A stretch of DNA of 64,000 nucleotides, taken from contig OZ244981.1 of assembly GCA_965223085.1 (NCBI GenBank), positions 2,232,001 through 2,296,000 of the forward strand. The letters run 5' to 3'. This DNA is from CBDCVO01 sp965223085 (GTDB lineage Bacteria > Pseudomonadota > Gammaproteobacteria > Ga0077536). The notes under the pieces are model-generated. The model had not been told where the DNA came from. It saw only the letters and a program-made list of their open reading frames with translations, and made no database searches. Below are positions 56,470-64,000 of the stretch, piece by piece (positions within the stretch are counted from its first letter, which is position 1; every line of letters starts with the position of its first letter). A program made the position numbers and the translations under genes.

Positions 56470-56958
56470 ATGACCAGAAGCGCCAGATACCTACAGGAAG
56501 CCGCCGACCGCGTGATGATCACCGACCTGCTCGCGCGCTATGTCTGGGCCATTGATTACGGCGCGGCGGAAGACTACGCCGATGTGTTCACGCCGGACGG
56601 CGTCTTCGAGGCCGCCGGCGGGGCGCCGCGGGTCGTCGGCCGCGAGCGCATCATGGAATTTGCTAAGGATTTGTACCGGACCGTGCCCCACCTTCATCAC
56701 GTCACCACCAGCATCCTGATCGAGCTCGACGGCGACCGCGCCACGGGCAAGAGCCAGTTGAACGAGTTCATGTCACGCCCCGAGGCGATCTATCCTAACC
56801 TCCACGGCTGGTACGAGGACGAGTACGTGTTCACGGATGGCCGCTGGCTGATCAAGACGCGGCGGGTGCACCTGCCGCACCCGGAGAACACGCGGGTGGG
56901 CAAGGTCGGCGAGTACTTCGAAGAGTTCTGGAAAGCGTGCGAGAAATACCGGGACTAG
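56470..56958 (+). CDS. SnoaL/NTF2-fold dehydratase-like protein (SnoaL_4 type)
   Basis: A 162-residue protein of the cone-like SnoaL/NTF2 fold. Blocks are ADRVMITDLLARYVWAID, YADVFTPDGVFE, RVVGRERIMEFAKDLY, TVPHLHHVTTSILIELDGDR and LIKTRRVHLPHPEN. The Tyr/Asp of YVWAIDYG and the HHVTT histidine resemble the active-site residues of BaiE-type dehydratases and related isomerases. ATG 56470 has AGGGGAAG upstream. A second family member follows 85 nt later, so the pair may act together. The substrate is unknown; steroid or polyketide substrates are common in the family. Confidence 0.85.
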   Translation: MTRSARYLQEAADRVMITDLLARYVWAIDYGAAEDYADVFTPDGVFEAAGGAPRVVGRERIMEFAKDLYRTVPHLHHVTTSILIELDGDRATGKSQLNEFMSRPEAIYPNLHGWYEDEYVFTDGRWLIKTRRVHLPHPENTRVGKVGEYFEEFWKACEKYRD

Positions 56959-57043
56959 CACCGCCGATGGCCCGGACCGCGCCGGTCTACAACACGAAAC
57001 CCTCCCCGCTCGACCGGGGCAAGCATCAAACGAGGAATGAATC

Positions 57044-57463
57044 ATGTCGGTTGAAACGAACAAACAAACGGTCCGCGACTTCTTCGCAGCCCTTTCGGGC
57101 GGCGATTTGGCCGGAGCCTTGGCCCTGTGCCACGACGACGTGGTCTGGACCATTATCGGCGAAACACCGGTGTCCAAGACCTTCACGGGCACCAAGGCGG
57201 TCGAGGATGAGCTGATGGGCGAAGTACTCAAGGTGATCGATGTCAACGCGGGTATCCAGGTCGACATCGTCGAGCTGATCGCCGAGGGAGACAAAGTGGT
57301 CGCGCGGGCCCAAGGCACCATCACCGGCAACCACGGTCCCTACAACAACACCTATTGCCACGTGTTCACCCTGCGCGACGGCAAGATCGCCGAGGACGTG
57401 GAGTATCTAGACACCGCCTTGATCCATCGCTCGCTCTATGGACAGAAGCTGGTGAGCGCGTGA
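57044..57463 (+). CDS. SnoaL/ketosteroid-isomerase-like protein
   Basis: A 139-residue member of the NTF2/ketosteroid isomerase superfamily. Blocks are TVRDFFAALSGGDLAGALAL, CHDDVVWTIIGETPVSKTFT and the late YCHVFTLRDGKIAEDVEYLD, the common end of the fold. GAGGAATG precedes the ATG. Such proteins act as isomerases, dehydratases or small-molecule binders. It is diverged from the SnoaL_4-type neighbour, so they are not tandem copies. Immediately downstream come the G-rich and 53-bp repeat arrays. Confidence 0.88.
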   Translation: MSVETNKQTVRDFFAALSGGDLAGALALCHDDVVWTIIGETPVSKTFTGTKAVEDELMGEVLKVIDVNAGIQVDIVELIAEGDKVVARAQGTITGNHGPYNNTYCHVFTLRDGKIAEDVEYLDTALIHRSLYGQKLVSA

Positions 57464-57537
57464 CGGAGAGTCGAGGTGCGTCGCCTTCGGCTTTCCCCCG
57501 CCGGTGGGCGCCGTGGGTCGGGCTGCGTGGGTCGGGG

Positions 57538-57612
57538 CGTTGGGTCGGGGGGGCGTTGGGTCGGGGGGGCGTTGGGTCGGGGGGGCGTTGGGTCGGGGGG
57601 GCGTTGGGTCGG
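57538..57612 (+). repeat. 16-bp G-rich tandem repeat
   Basis: Four perfect units of CGTTGGGTCGGGGGGG (57538-57601) plus a partial fifth lie just after the SnoaL gene. The runs of three and seven G could form G-quadruplexes on the plus strand. Since 16 is not a multiple of three, the array reads through all frames, so open frames across it are artefacts. It directly precedes the 53-bp array, which shares the GTTGGGTCGGG core. Confidence 0.9.
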
Positions 57613-57769
57613 TTGGGTCGGGGTCGAACCAACCTATCTACGTGTATCGCCAGCACTAATTTCGGTTGGGTCGGGGTCGAACCAACCTATCTACGTGTAT
57701 CGCCAGCACTAATTTCGGTTGGGTCGGGGTCGAACCAACCTATCTACGTGTATCGCCAGCACTAATTTG
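57611..57769 (+). repeat. 53-bp direct tandem repeat, three copies
   Basis: Three near-identical 53-bp units start at 57611, 57664 and 57717. Each begins GGTTGGGTCGGGGTCGAACC and ends near CCAGCACTAATTTC; the third differs only at its last base. Identical copies point to recent expansion or slippage. Each unit contains a GGTTGG/CCAACC-type dyad and a tRNA-T-arm-like GGGTCGAACC string. Confidence 0.9.
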
Positions 57770-57989
57770 TCGGAAACACGACCTACAGAGCGCTAGAAGT
57801 AAAGGAACGTCCGCGAATTCTGATTATGAACAGTTCACTTCCTTGGTCAGCGCTGTGGGGTCGTATATTTCTGTGTCTTACATTGATGTTTTCCGCAAAC
57901 AATCGCGTTCTAAGTGCGTTCTTCGATGGCGTTTACGGAACGATTGCGAAACAAATCAAGCATCTGAGTTGGTCCGACCCCGGGCTCAT

Positions 57990-58194
57990 TCCACACCGTT
58001 GGTTCGGCCTCATCACTCAGCGCGCTATCAAGCGAGGTTTGTTTCGAACCGTCAAACAACTGGTCGCTCGAATCGAACAGTTCATCGAGCAACACAACAA
58101 ACATTCAACCCCATTCATTTGGACCGCTACCGCCGATGCCATCTTGCAAAAGCGCGCCAGAATTTCGAAACTTCTTGGCAGGACAGCACACTAG
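57990..58194 (+). pseudogene. IS630-family transposase C-terminal remnant
   Basis: The frame ends with HRWFGLITQRAIKRGLFRTV, QLVARIEQFIEQHNKHSTPF and WTATADAILQKRARI. This is the conserved C-terminal part of IS630-type transposases (ER.FG.IT...IRRG.F.SV, WTA.AD.IL). Everything before the final region is replaced by unrelated sequence. It closes the mosaic island on the right, on the opposite strand to the IS630 remnant at 53.2 kb. Confidence 0.75.
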
Positions 58195-59154
58195 ATTGGG
58201 CTTTGCCCGACGGATTCGTACGGGTATTCGATCCTACCGTGACGACAACGAAATGAGGAACAACTTCGATTGGCAGTATTCTGAATGACCTGTTTGTTTG
58301 CACTTGCGGCCCGTTGACTCGATGGCCTGAAGGACCGGGATGTGCGGCCACCAGAGACATTCGCACGTCGCCGAAGTTTGCTATCGCGAATCCTAAAGAG
58401 ATCATTGCCGGCGACGAACACGAAGGGGCCTGTTAGGCTAGACGGCAAGACGACTTCGCAAGGATGCGAATATGTCGCCGTTGCCTGCTGGCAGGGAAGC
58501 CAGTGCACATCCATAGCCTCCGAATACCCACCAAGCTCGGATCGCCATCGTCCGACCGACAAGGCATCAAAACTGCAATGCAAGCGCCATCGGGTTACCG
58601 TTCAAACGGCTTTCTTGCAGAAATACCAGTTCACGCAGTCGGGGTTTCTCTTGAGCCTCGCTTGCGCGGCTTCGGTCGTCGCCGGTGGAGGAACGATGAC
58701 TGCTTCATTGGACAGCGGATCCTCGACGAGCACGGAATGCTAGTCGTCAAACTGCGGAAAGGTTTTGATCGGGATCAAACACACGGTGGCTTCGCGTTGT
58801 GCGTCGGCAGCCCCGAGTAGCAGTTTGCGCTGTCCGCAGTCGGCGCCCCGGTGGGGTTGGGCAATATTTGGCGTTGTTCTTACGCGGCAGGGAAAGAAGG
58901 TGACGGCGCGTTGCTATTGGCTTACGCTCTTAGTCGCCCCTGTGTCGGCGTTCTCATCGTGACCGCGGCATTGCTGGCGCTAGGCGGGATGGGTTCTCCG
59001 GATCGGTAGTTGCCTTACCCTCAGCCACCGTGGGTTATCGCTCGTTGGGTCCTGAAGCATCTCATGGGAAATTCGCAGGTCAGATCGGTAGTGCTGACGC
59101 GCTCGATGTCGACGGGTTATGCTGCATGAAATGCCGGCTGACTGGAGAAGGGAG
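58195..59154. other. Gene-poor stretch, no supported gene
   Basis: About 960 nt between the IS630 tail and the hydrogenase operon. Frames are open in places on both strands but none shows a recognisable family block or good ribosome-binding site. It probably contains decayed DNA and, near its right end, the hydrogenase promoter; no promoter element could be singled out. Confidence 0.4.
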
Positions 59155-60291
59155 ATGCATCGGGCCGACAGGCCACTCATTATCGATACGGAAAGTCTCA
59201 ACGACCTGATAGAGGCGTTGCGCCGGGATGGATACACCGTGCTCGGCCCGGTGTGCCGTGACGGCGCGATCTTGTACGATGAGATAGGCGGCGTGAGTGA
59301 TTTGCCGGCCGGGTGGACGGATAGCCAAGAGGCGGGTACATATCAGCTGCGGCGTCGCGATGATGGGGCGATGTTCGGCTACGTCGTAGGCCCGCAGTCG
59401 TGGAAGCGTTTTCTCTTCCCGCCGCGTCAGCAGTTGTGGCGGGTTGAGCGTACTGAGAACGGGATCCAGACTTCTGGCGACCACGTCGACATGCCGCGCT
59501 ACGCCCTTCTAGGGGTTAGAAGCTGCGAGCTCCACGCCATCACCGTACAGGATCGTGTGTTTCTCGGTGAGTCGTGCAAAGATGAAATTTACCGGGCGCG
59601 TCGCGAACAGGGTTTCTTTGTCGCCGTAAATTGTGGCGAAGCGGGTGGGACTTGCTTCTGCGTATCTATGCGCACGGGGCCCCGCGCCGACTCGGGGTTC
59701 GATCTCGCATTGACCGAATTGCTCGGCGGTGGCCGTCACGGCTTCCTGGTGGAAACAGGTAGCGAGCGGGGCGCCGCGCTCATGGACCGGGTTCAACATC
59801 GTGAGGCTGGCGCGGATGACATCGCGGCGGCGCAGATGGCCACAAAACGAGCCGCCCAGCAGATGGGCCGGTCCCTGGACACGGCGGGGATTGCCGCGCT
59901 GTTGCAATCCAACCTAGAGCACCCGCGCTGGGACGAAGTGGCGTCGCGATGCTTGAGCTGTGGGAATTGCACAATGGTTTGTCCGACCTGCTTTTGCTCA
60001 AGCGTGGAGGACACTACGACGCTCGACGGGCGGCAGGCCGAGCGGTGGCGCCGTTGGGATTCTTGTTTCACCGTAGATTTTAGTTACTTGCACGGGGGCA
60101 GCATTCGCAACTCAGCCCGGTCACGCTACCGGCAATGGATGACCCACAAGCTCGCTACGTGGTATGACCAGTTCGGCACCTCGGGGTGCGTCGGCTGTGG
60201 GCGTTGTATCACGTGGTGTCCAGTGGGTATCGACCTCACGCACGAGGCCGCTGCGATCCGTGAAAGTGACGGTGAGGCCCTGGACACATGA
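59155..60291 (+). CDS. hydB: Group 3b hydrogenase beta subunit (HydB/HyhB-like iron-sulfur protein)
   Basis: A 378-residue iron-sulfur subunit that carries electrons between the NiFe core and the flavin subunit. The N-terminal domain contains GVRSCELHAITVQDRVFLG and NCGEAGGTCFCVSMRTGP, as in sulfhydrogenase beta subunits. The C-terminal part has two [4Fe-4S] motifs, CLSCGNCTMVCPTCFC and CVGCGRCITWCPVG. ATG 59155 has GGAG 7 nt upstream; an ATG at 59119 would add twelve residues. The stop overlaps the next start (ATGA). It heads the beta-(cNMP)-gamma-small-large order. Confidence 0.9.
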   Translation: MHRADRPLIIDTESLNDLIEALRRDGYTVLGPVCRDGAILYDEIGGVSDLPAGWTDSQEAGTYQLRRRDDGAMFGYVVGPQSWKRFLFPPRQQLWRVERTENGIQTSGDHVDMPRYALLGVRSCELHAITVQDRVFLGESCKDEIYRARREQGFFVAVNCGEAGGTCFCVSMRTGPRADSGFDLALTELLGGGRHGFLVETGSERGAALMDRVQHREAGADDIAAAQMATKRAAQQMGRSLDTAGIAALLQSNLEHPRWDEVASRCLSCGNCTMVCPTCFCSSVEDTTTLDGRQAERWRRWDSCFTVDFSYLHGGSIRNSARSRYRQWMTHKLATWYDQFGTSGCVGCGRCITWCPVGIDLTHEAAAIRESDGEALDT

Positions 60292-60755
60292 TGAAATCGA
60301 TCGAGGAGATCCTGGCGCAGCATTCCTTTCTCAAGGGCCTGGATTCGGACATTGTCGCCCTCATTGCGGGGTGCGCCAGCAACGCGCGATTTGCGGTAGG
60401 GGAGTATTTGTTTCGCGAGACCGAGGAGGCGGATAGCTTTTATCTCGTTCGTCAGGGGACTGTAGCCCTCGAGATGCATGTTCCCGGCCGGGATCCCGTC
60501 GTTTTCCTCACGCTCAAGGAGGGTGAGATGCTTGGTATATCCTGGCTGTTTCCACCTTATCGCTGGAGCTACGACGCACGAGCCGTAGAGCTCACGCGGG
60601 CGTTCCGCTTCGATGCCCGATGTTTGCGAGACAAGTGCGAGCAATACAACCGCGTTGGTTATCAGCTAATGAAGCGATTCGTACCGCCTTTGATGGAGCG
60701 GCTACAGGCGGCGCGGGTGCAAAGCGCTGATCTCTATCGATCGACGGGTCCTTGA
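60288..60755 (+). CDS. Cyclic-nucleotide-binding-domain protein without a DNA-binding domain
   Basis: A 155-residue protein consisting of a CRP-like cNMP-binding beta-roll and a following helix: HSFLKGLDSDIVALIAGCAS, then FAVGEYLFRETEEADSFYLV, RQGTVALEMHVPG and LTLKEGEMLGISWLFPPYRW. CRP proteins run to about 210 residues with a helix-turn-helix; that part is absent. It is coupled by ATGA to the beta subunit and sits 1 nt before the gamma subunit, inside the hydrogenase operon. It may gate the hydrogenase or act as a structural subunit; the ligand and role are inferred only from fold and position. Confidence 0.85.
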   Translation: MMKSIEEILAQHSFLKGLDSDIVALIAGCASNARFAVGEYLFRETEEADSFYLVRQGTVALEMHVPGRDPVVFLTLKEGEMLGISWLFPPYRWSYDARAVELTRAFRFDARCLRDKCEQYNRVGYQLMKRFVPPLMERLQAARVQSADLYRSTGP

Positions 60756-60756
60756 C

Positions 60757-61608
60757 ATGTCGTCACGACTGGACATGACGAGACGGCAGATGGCCCCCAC
60801 GTTTCTTTCCATTCGCAAACGGGCCCGAGAGAGTCGTGACGTGGTCACCGTGGTGCTTGCCGTGGATGGGACTAGCGTTGACTGGCCCGGCTTCGTGCCC
60901 GGCCAATTCAACATGCTCTATGCGTTCGGTGTGGGCGAGGTGCCTATTAGCCTGAGTGGCGATCCGGCGGACGATCGCGGCATCGAGCACACCTTGCGTG
61001 CCGTCGGTCCTGTCACTCGCGCGCTGCTGTCCTTAAAACGCGGGGAGGAGGTGGGCTTACGCGGGCCTTTTGGGCGTGGATGGCCCATGCAAGAGGCGAT
61101 GAGTCGAGATGTGGTGCTGGTCGCAGGCGGGATAGGCCTCGCACCGCTACGGCCTGCGCTGCGCCACGTGCTCGCGAATCGAGAGGCATACGGTCAAGTC
61201 ATTTTACTCTATGGGGCGCGCAGCCCCGCCGATCTCCTATTCAAGCGTGAGCTTGAGGGCTGGCGTCGACGCCCGCGATTGCAGGTCAAGGTGACCGTCG
61301 ATCGCAGTCACCAAGGCTGGTCGGGCGATGTCGGCGTCGTGACCACCCTGTTGTCGCGCGTAAGCTTCGATCCGAACGAGACAATTGCCATGGTCTGCGG
61401 TCCCGAAGTGATGATGCGGTTTGCGGTGGATGCACTAACACAGACCGGTGTCGCGACTAGTCGAATTTTTGTATCCATGGAGCGCAATATGAAGTGCGCG
61501 GTCGGCCTTTGCGGTCACTGTCAGTTTGGAGCGAGCTTTGTCTGCAGGGACGGGCCGGTGTTTAGATTTCTGGATATCGAAGATCGATTCCTGGTGCGAG
61601 AGCTTTGA
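60757..61608 (+). CDS. hydG: Group 3b hydrogenase gamma subunit (FAD/NAD(P)-binding reductase)
   Basis: A 283-residue ferredoxin-NADP+-reductase-like subunit that exchanges electrons with NAD(P)H. Blocks are [20 protein letters not shown] (FAD), [20 protein letters not shown], the nucleotide motif [20 protein letters not shown], and [22 protein letters not shown]-terminal [2Fe-2S] site reads [17 protein letters not shown]. It follows the cNMP protein by 1 nt, and its end overlaps the small subunit. The organisation matches the Hyh/sulfhydrogenase class, a cytoplasmic bidirectional NADP-linked enzyme. Confidence 0.92.
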   Translation: MSSRLDMTRRQMAPTFLSIRKRARESRDVVTVVLAVDGTSVDWPGFVPGQFNMLYAFGVGEVPISLSGDPADDRGIEHTLRAVGPVTRALLSLKRGEEVGLRGPFGRGWPMQEAMSRDVVLVAGGIGLAPLRPALRHVLANREAYGQVILLYGARSPADLLFKRELEGWRRRPRLQVKVTVDRSHQGWSGDVGVVTTLLSRVSFDPNETIAMVCGPEVMMRFAVDALTQTGVATSRIFVSMERNMKCAVGLCGHCQFGASFVCRDGPVFRFLDIEDRFLVREL

Positions 61609-62390
61609 ACGTGAAGCGTACGCAACGACCTAAGCTTGCCGTGTGGAAGTTCGCCTCCTGCGACGGGTGTCAGCTCAGCCTGCTCGACTGCGAAGACGAG
61701 CTTCTCTCGGTGGCTGCTTCCATCGACATTGCTTACTTTCCCGAGGCCACTCGCGGTGTGGTGAAGGGCCCGTACGATCTATCGCTGGTCGAGGGCTCCA
61801 TCACCACGCCTCGCGACGCAAAGCGCATCCATCGAATTCGGCGCAACTCCAGGCACCTCGTCACCATTGGGGCCTGTGCGACCGCCGGTGGCATCCAAGC
61901 GCTTCGAAATTTCAAAGACGTCGACGCGTTCACGCGCATCGTCTATGCATCGCCGAGCCATATCGACACACTAGCGACATCCACACCCATTTCGGCGCAC
62001 GTTCCGGTGGACTTCGAGCTGCGCGGTTGTCCCATCAACAAAACCCAGCTCGTCGAGATCATCAGCGCATTTCTCCACAGACGGCGGCCAGCGATCGCGG
62101 CGCACAGTGTGTGCATGGAGTGCAAACTGCAAGGTCACCTCTGCGTGATGGTGAGCCGCGGAACGCCGTGCCTTGGACCAGTCACGCATGCCGGGTGCGG
62201 CGCACTGTGCCCAAGCTACGATCGCGGTTGCTACGGCTGTTACGGTCCCATGGAAACTCCCAACACCGATGCGTTGAGCGCATGGCTTGGCAAGCTTGGG
62301 CAAAGCTCTGAGGACATCGTGCGGAGCTTCCGCAGCTTCAACGCGGACGCTGAATCTTTTCGTAAGACGAGCGAAGCCCATGACGCGTAG
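61605..62390 (+). CDS. hydD: [NiFe]-hydrogenase small subunit (group 3b)
   Basis: A 261-residue iron-sulfur small subunit without a twin-arginine signal, so cytoplasmic. The proximal cluster residues are in [25 protein letters not shown] and RGCPINK. The medial and distal clusters are in [13 protein letters not shown] and in [26 protein letters not shown]. The start is TTG 61605 overlapping the gamma stop, or GTG 61611 two codons later. Its end overlaps the large-subunit gene by 11 nt. The family passes electrons from the NiFe site to the beta subunit. Confidence 0.92.
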   Translation: MNVKRTQRPKLAVWKFASCDGCQLSLLDCEDELLSVAASIDIAYFPEATRGVVKGPYDLSLVEGSITTPRDAKRIHRIRRNSRHLVTIGACATAGGIQALRNFKDVDAFTRIVYASPSHIDTLATSTPISAHVPVDFELRGCPINKTQLVEIISAFLHRRRPAIAAHSVCMECKLQGHLCVMVSRGTPCLGPVTHAGCGALCPSYDRGCYGCYGPMETPNTDALSAWLGKLGQSSEDIVRSFRSFNADAESFRKTSEAHDA

Positions 62391-63675
62391 AACAATCGAG
62401 GTCGACTATCTCGCTCGGGTCGAGGGCGAAGGGGCGTTGCGCATCAAGATAGAGAACGACGAGGTGCGCCAGGCGGAGCTCCGTATCTTTGAGCCGCCGC
62501 GCTTTTTCGAAGCCTTCCTTCGGGGCCGCGACTATGCCGAGGTGCCTGACATCGTTGCGCGGATCTGCGGGATCTGTCCGGTCGCTTACCAGATGAGCGC
62601 CGTTCACGCTATCGAGAACGCTTATGAAATATCGGTGGACGCGCGCCTGCGCGCCTTGCGTCGCTTGCTCTACTGCGGTGAGTGGATCGAGAGCCACGTG
62701 CTTCACATTTACATGTTGCACGCGCCCGACTTTCTCGGTTATGACGGCGCCATTGAAATGGCCAGGGAACATCGCGAGGTGGTCGAGCGTGGATTGAAGC
62801 TGAAGAAAGTCGGCAATGAGATCTTGCGCGTGCTTGGGGGCCGCGAGATTCATCCCATTAATGTGCGGGTCGGTGGCTTTTACAAACTACCAACCAAGCG
62901 CATGGTGGAGGGGTTGCGCGACTCGCTCCTTTGGGCGCGCGACGCGGCGTTGGAGACGGTGCGTTGGGTTGCTGGCTTTGAGTTTCCGGACTTTGTCCGT
63001 GACTACGAGTTCGTTGCGTTGCGCCATGAGTTCGAATACCCGATGAATGAGGGACGGATCGTTTCGAACCGTGGACTTGACATTGAGGCGCATGAGTATG
63101 ATGGGCACTTCGAGGAGATCCACGTGCCGCACTCCACCGCGTTGCACTCCAAGCTACGGGCGCGCGGCACCTACCTCGTGGGCCCCATGGCGCGTTTCCA
63201 TCTGAATCATAATCGCCTGTCGCCACTCGCTCGTGAGGCGGCGGCAGAGGCCGGATTGGATGCCGAGTGTGCCAATCCGTTCAAGGGCATCGTGGCGCGC
63301 AGTGTCGAGGTGTTATACGCCTGCGATGAAGCGCTACGCTTGATCGAAGCCTATGAACCCGAGCCTTCAGCGCCGAGCTCGGTCGTGGTCGAGCCGCGTG
63401 CCGGTGTGGGCTTCGGCTGCACCGAGGCCCCGCGTGGCATCCTCTACCATCGGTATCGCCTGGCGCAAGATGGCACGATCGAAGAGGCGCGTATCGTGCC
63501 GCCGACTTCGCAGAATCAGGCAATGATCGAGGTCGATCTTCGCGTCTTTGCCGCACGCCACATCGAGTTGCCCGACGCCGAGCTCCAGTGGCGTTGTGAA
63601 CAAGCGATACGAAACTACGATCCATGCATTTCTTGCGCGACGCATTTCCTGAAGCTCGAAGTGGAGCGTAGCTGA
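62380..63675 (+). CDS. hydA: [NiFe]-hydrogenase large subunit (group 3b)
   Basis: A 431-residue catalytic subunit that holds the NiFe(CN)2CO site. The proximal motif is [20 protein letters not shown] (RICGIC), and the distal one is [11 protein letters not shown] near the C-terminus, supplying the four Cys ligands. The short tail after the final His (FLKLEVERS) is what a maturation endopeptidase would remove, consistent with the protease gene next. ATG 62380 is the start. The enzyme should reversibly oxidise H2 with NADP(H). Confidence 0.94.
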   Translation: MTRRTIEVDYLARVEGEGALRIKIENDEVRQAELRIFEPPRFFEAFLRGRDYAEVPDIVARICGICPVAYQMSAVHAIENAYEISVDARLRALRRLLYCGEWIESHVLHIYMLHAPDFLGYDGAIEMAREHREVVERGLKLKKVGNEILRVLGGREIHPINVRVGGFYKLPTKRMVEGLRDSLLWARDAALETVRWVAGFEFPDFVRDYEFVALRHEFEYPMNEGRIVSNRGLDIEAHEYDGHFEEIHVPHSTALHSKLRARGTYLVGPMARFHLNHNRLSPLAREAAAEAGLDAECANPFKGIVARSVEVLYACDEALRLIEAYEPEPSAPSSVVVEPRAGVGFGCTEAPRGILYHRYRLAQDGTIEEARIVPPTSQNQAMIEVDLRVFAARHIELPDAELQWRCEQAIRNYDPCISCATHFLKLEVERS

Positions 63676-63683
63676 CGAAGCGA

Positions 63684-64000
63684 ATGCCGGTGGCACATGA
63701 GTCCAACCAAGTTGTCGTGATCGGGCTTGGCAATGCAGATCGGGGCGACGACGCAGTCGGGCTCGAGGTGGCACGCCGTTTACGCGAGCACAAGCCTGCG
63801 AATACGCGTGTCATCGAACACACCGGAGACACGCTTGCCATGATAGATGTATGGAATGAGGTTGCGGTGACCTACGTCGTCGACGCCGCGCTTTGCGGAA
63901 AACCTCCAGGTACGGTGCACCGAATCGAGAACGATGCCGGCGGTGCTCGCCGTGAAATGCTGCGCTGCTCGAGTCACGCCTTTGGCTTTCTCGAGACGCT
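63684..64000 (+). CDS. Hydrogenase maturation protease, N-terminal part
   Basis: The first 105 codons of a HybD/HyaD-type endopeptidase: VVVIGLGNADRGDDAVGLEV gives the nickel-ligand Asp/Glu region, then GDTLAMIDVWNEVAVTYVVD and the start of the SSHAFG His region. It would cut the C-terminal tail of the large subunit after nickel insertion. It begins 8 nt after the large-subunit gene and is cut off by the window end. Confidence 0.88.
   Translation, partial: MPVAHESNQVVVIGLGNADRGDDAVGLEVARRLREHKPANTRVIEHTGDTLAMIDVWNEVAVTYVVDAALCGKPPGTVHRIENDAGGARREMLRCSSHAFGFLET

Noticed and set aside
57476..57765. Gly/Trp/Val-repeat protein read across the tandem arrays
   Set aside because: Similar frames are open in several phases because of the 16-bp and 53-bp repeats; no start or family supports translation.
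57611..57769. Repeats resembling integron attC sites (GTTGGGT and an AAC-rich partner)
   Set aside because: GTTGGGT fits the left core pattern GTTRRRY, but no matching RYYYAAC right core was found and no integron integrase is in the window.
57611..57769. tRNA-like T-arm string (GGGTCGAACC) in each 53-bp repeat
   Set aside because: No acceptor stem, anticodon loop or CCA end can be folded; only the T-arm-like part is present.

Overview
The window is a moderately GC-rich chromosomal segment of a metabolically versatile Pseudomonadota, probably a gammaproteobacterium. The taxon is inferred from gene content: a red-type (form IC) RuBisCO operon with CbbX and CbbR, VPLP/PEP-CTERM exported proteins, a TonB receptor, DUF1329 and LysR/AraC/TetR regulators. 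No rRNA, tRNA or CRISPR array was recognised.

Layout. (1) 1-15.5 kb looks like a catabolic block: a molybdenum-hydroxylase (Cox-like) G/S/M set cut by the window edge, a Rieske protein, a luciferase-like flavin oxidoreductase (LLM), two paralogous metallo-beta-lactamase-fold (MBL) hydrolases, a winged-helix regulator, two PEP-CTERM proteins, an M24 peptidase-like protein, two adjacent ketopantoate-reductase-like proteins, an AraC regulator, a fumarylacetoacetate-hydrolase-like (FAH) protein, an M20 amidohydrolase and a PuuE-like deacetylase. Together they could oxidise and hydrolyse an N-containing or ring compound; the substrate is not visible. (2) 15.5-24.2 kb is a decayed accessory island. 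It holds an IS6-type element with a broken transposase, fragments of an MFS transporter, a ureohydrolase, a cupin and a D-aminoacylase, and IS3 and IS66 pieces. Among them lie an apparently intact TetR regulator, a PQQ quinohemoprotein dehydrogenase and a TonB receptor. (3) 25.0-29.0 kb is a compact operon: a homocitrate-synthase-like enzyme, an LLM oxidoreductase and two membrane proteins built from three copies of one HxH-containing four-helix unit.

(4) 29.2-38.4 kb is the Calvin-cycle operon cbbL-S-X-F-P-T-A with divergent cbbR, giving CO2 fixation capacity. (5) 38.7-53.1 kb carries a heme c/propeller protein, a DUF1566 protein, SDR and MDR dehydrogenases, a frameshifted secreted endonuclease/exonuclease/phosphatase-family gene, a DUF1329 protein, an OsmC-like protein, a GNAT acetyltransferase and a three-subunit molybdopterin oxidoreductase (catalytic, four-cluster ferredoxin, membrane anchor). 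(6) 53.2-58.2 kb is a second mosaic island. IS630 remnants lie at both ends; between them are an alpha/beta hydrolase, a frameshifted FAD monooxygenase, an IS91-like tail, two SnoaL/NTF2-fold proteins and two tandem-repeat arrays. (7) 59.1-64 kb is a group 3b-like bidirectional [NiFe]-hydrogenase operon (beta, a cNMP-binding-domain protein, gamma, small, large, maturation protease) that runs off the window.

Together the hydrogenase, RuBisCO operon, Mo-hydroxylase and PQQ dehydrogenase suggest a facultative lithoautotroph or mixotroph that can draw electrons from H2 or reduced organics. This reading is inference from gene content.
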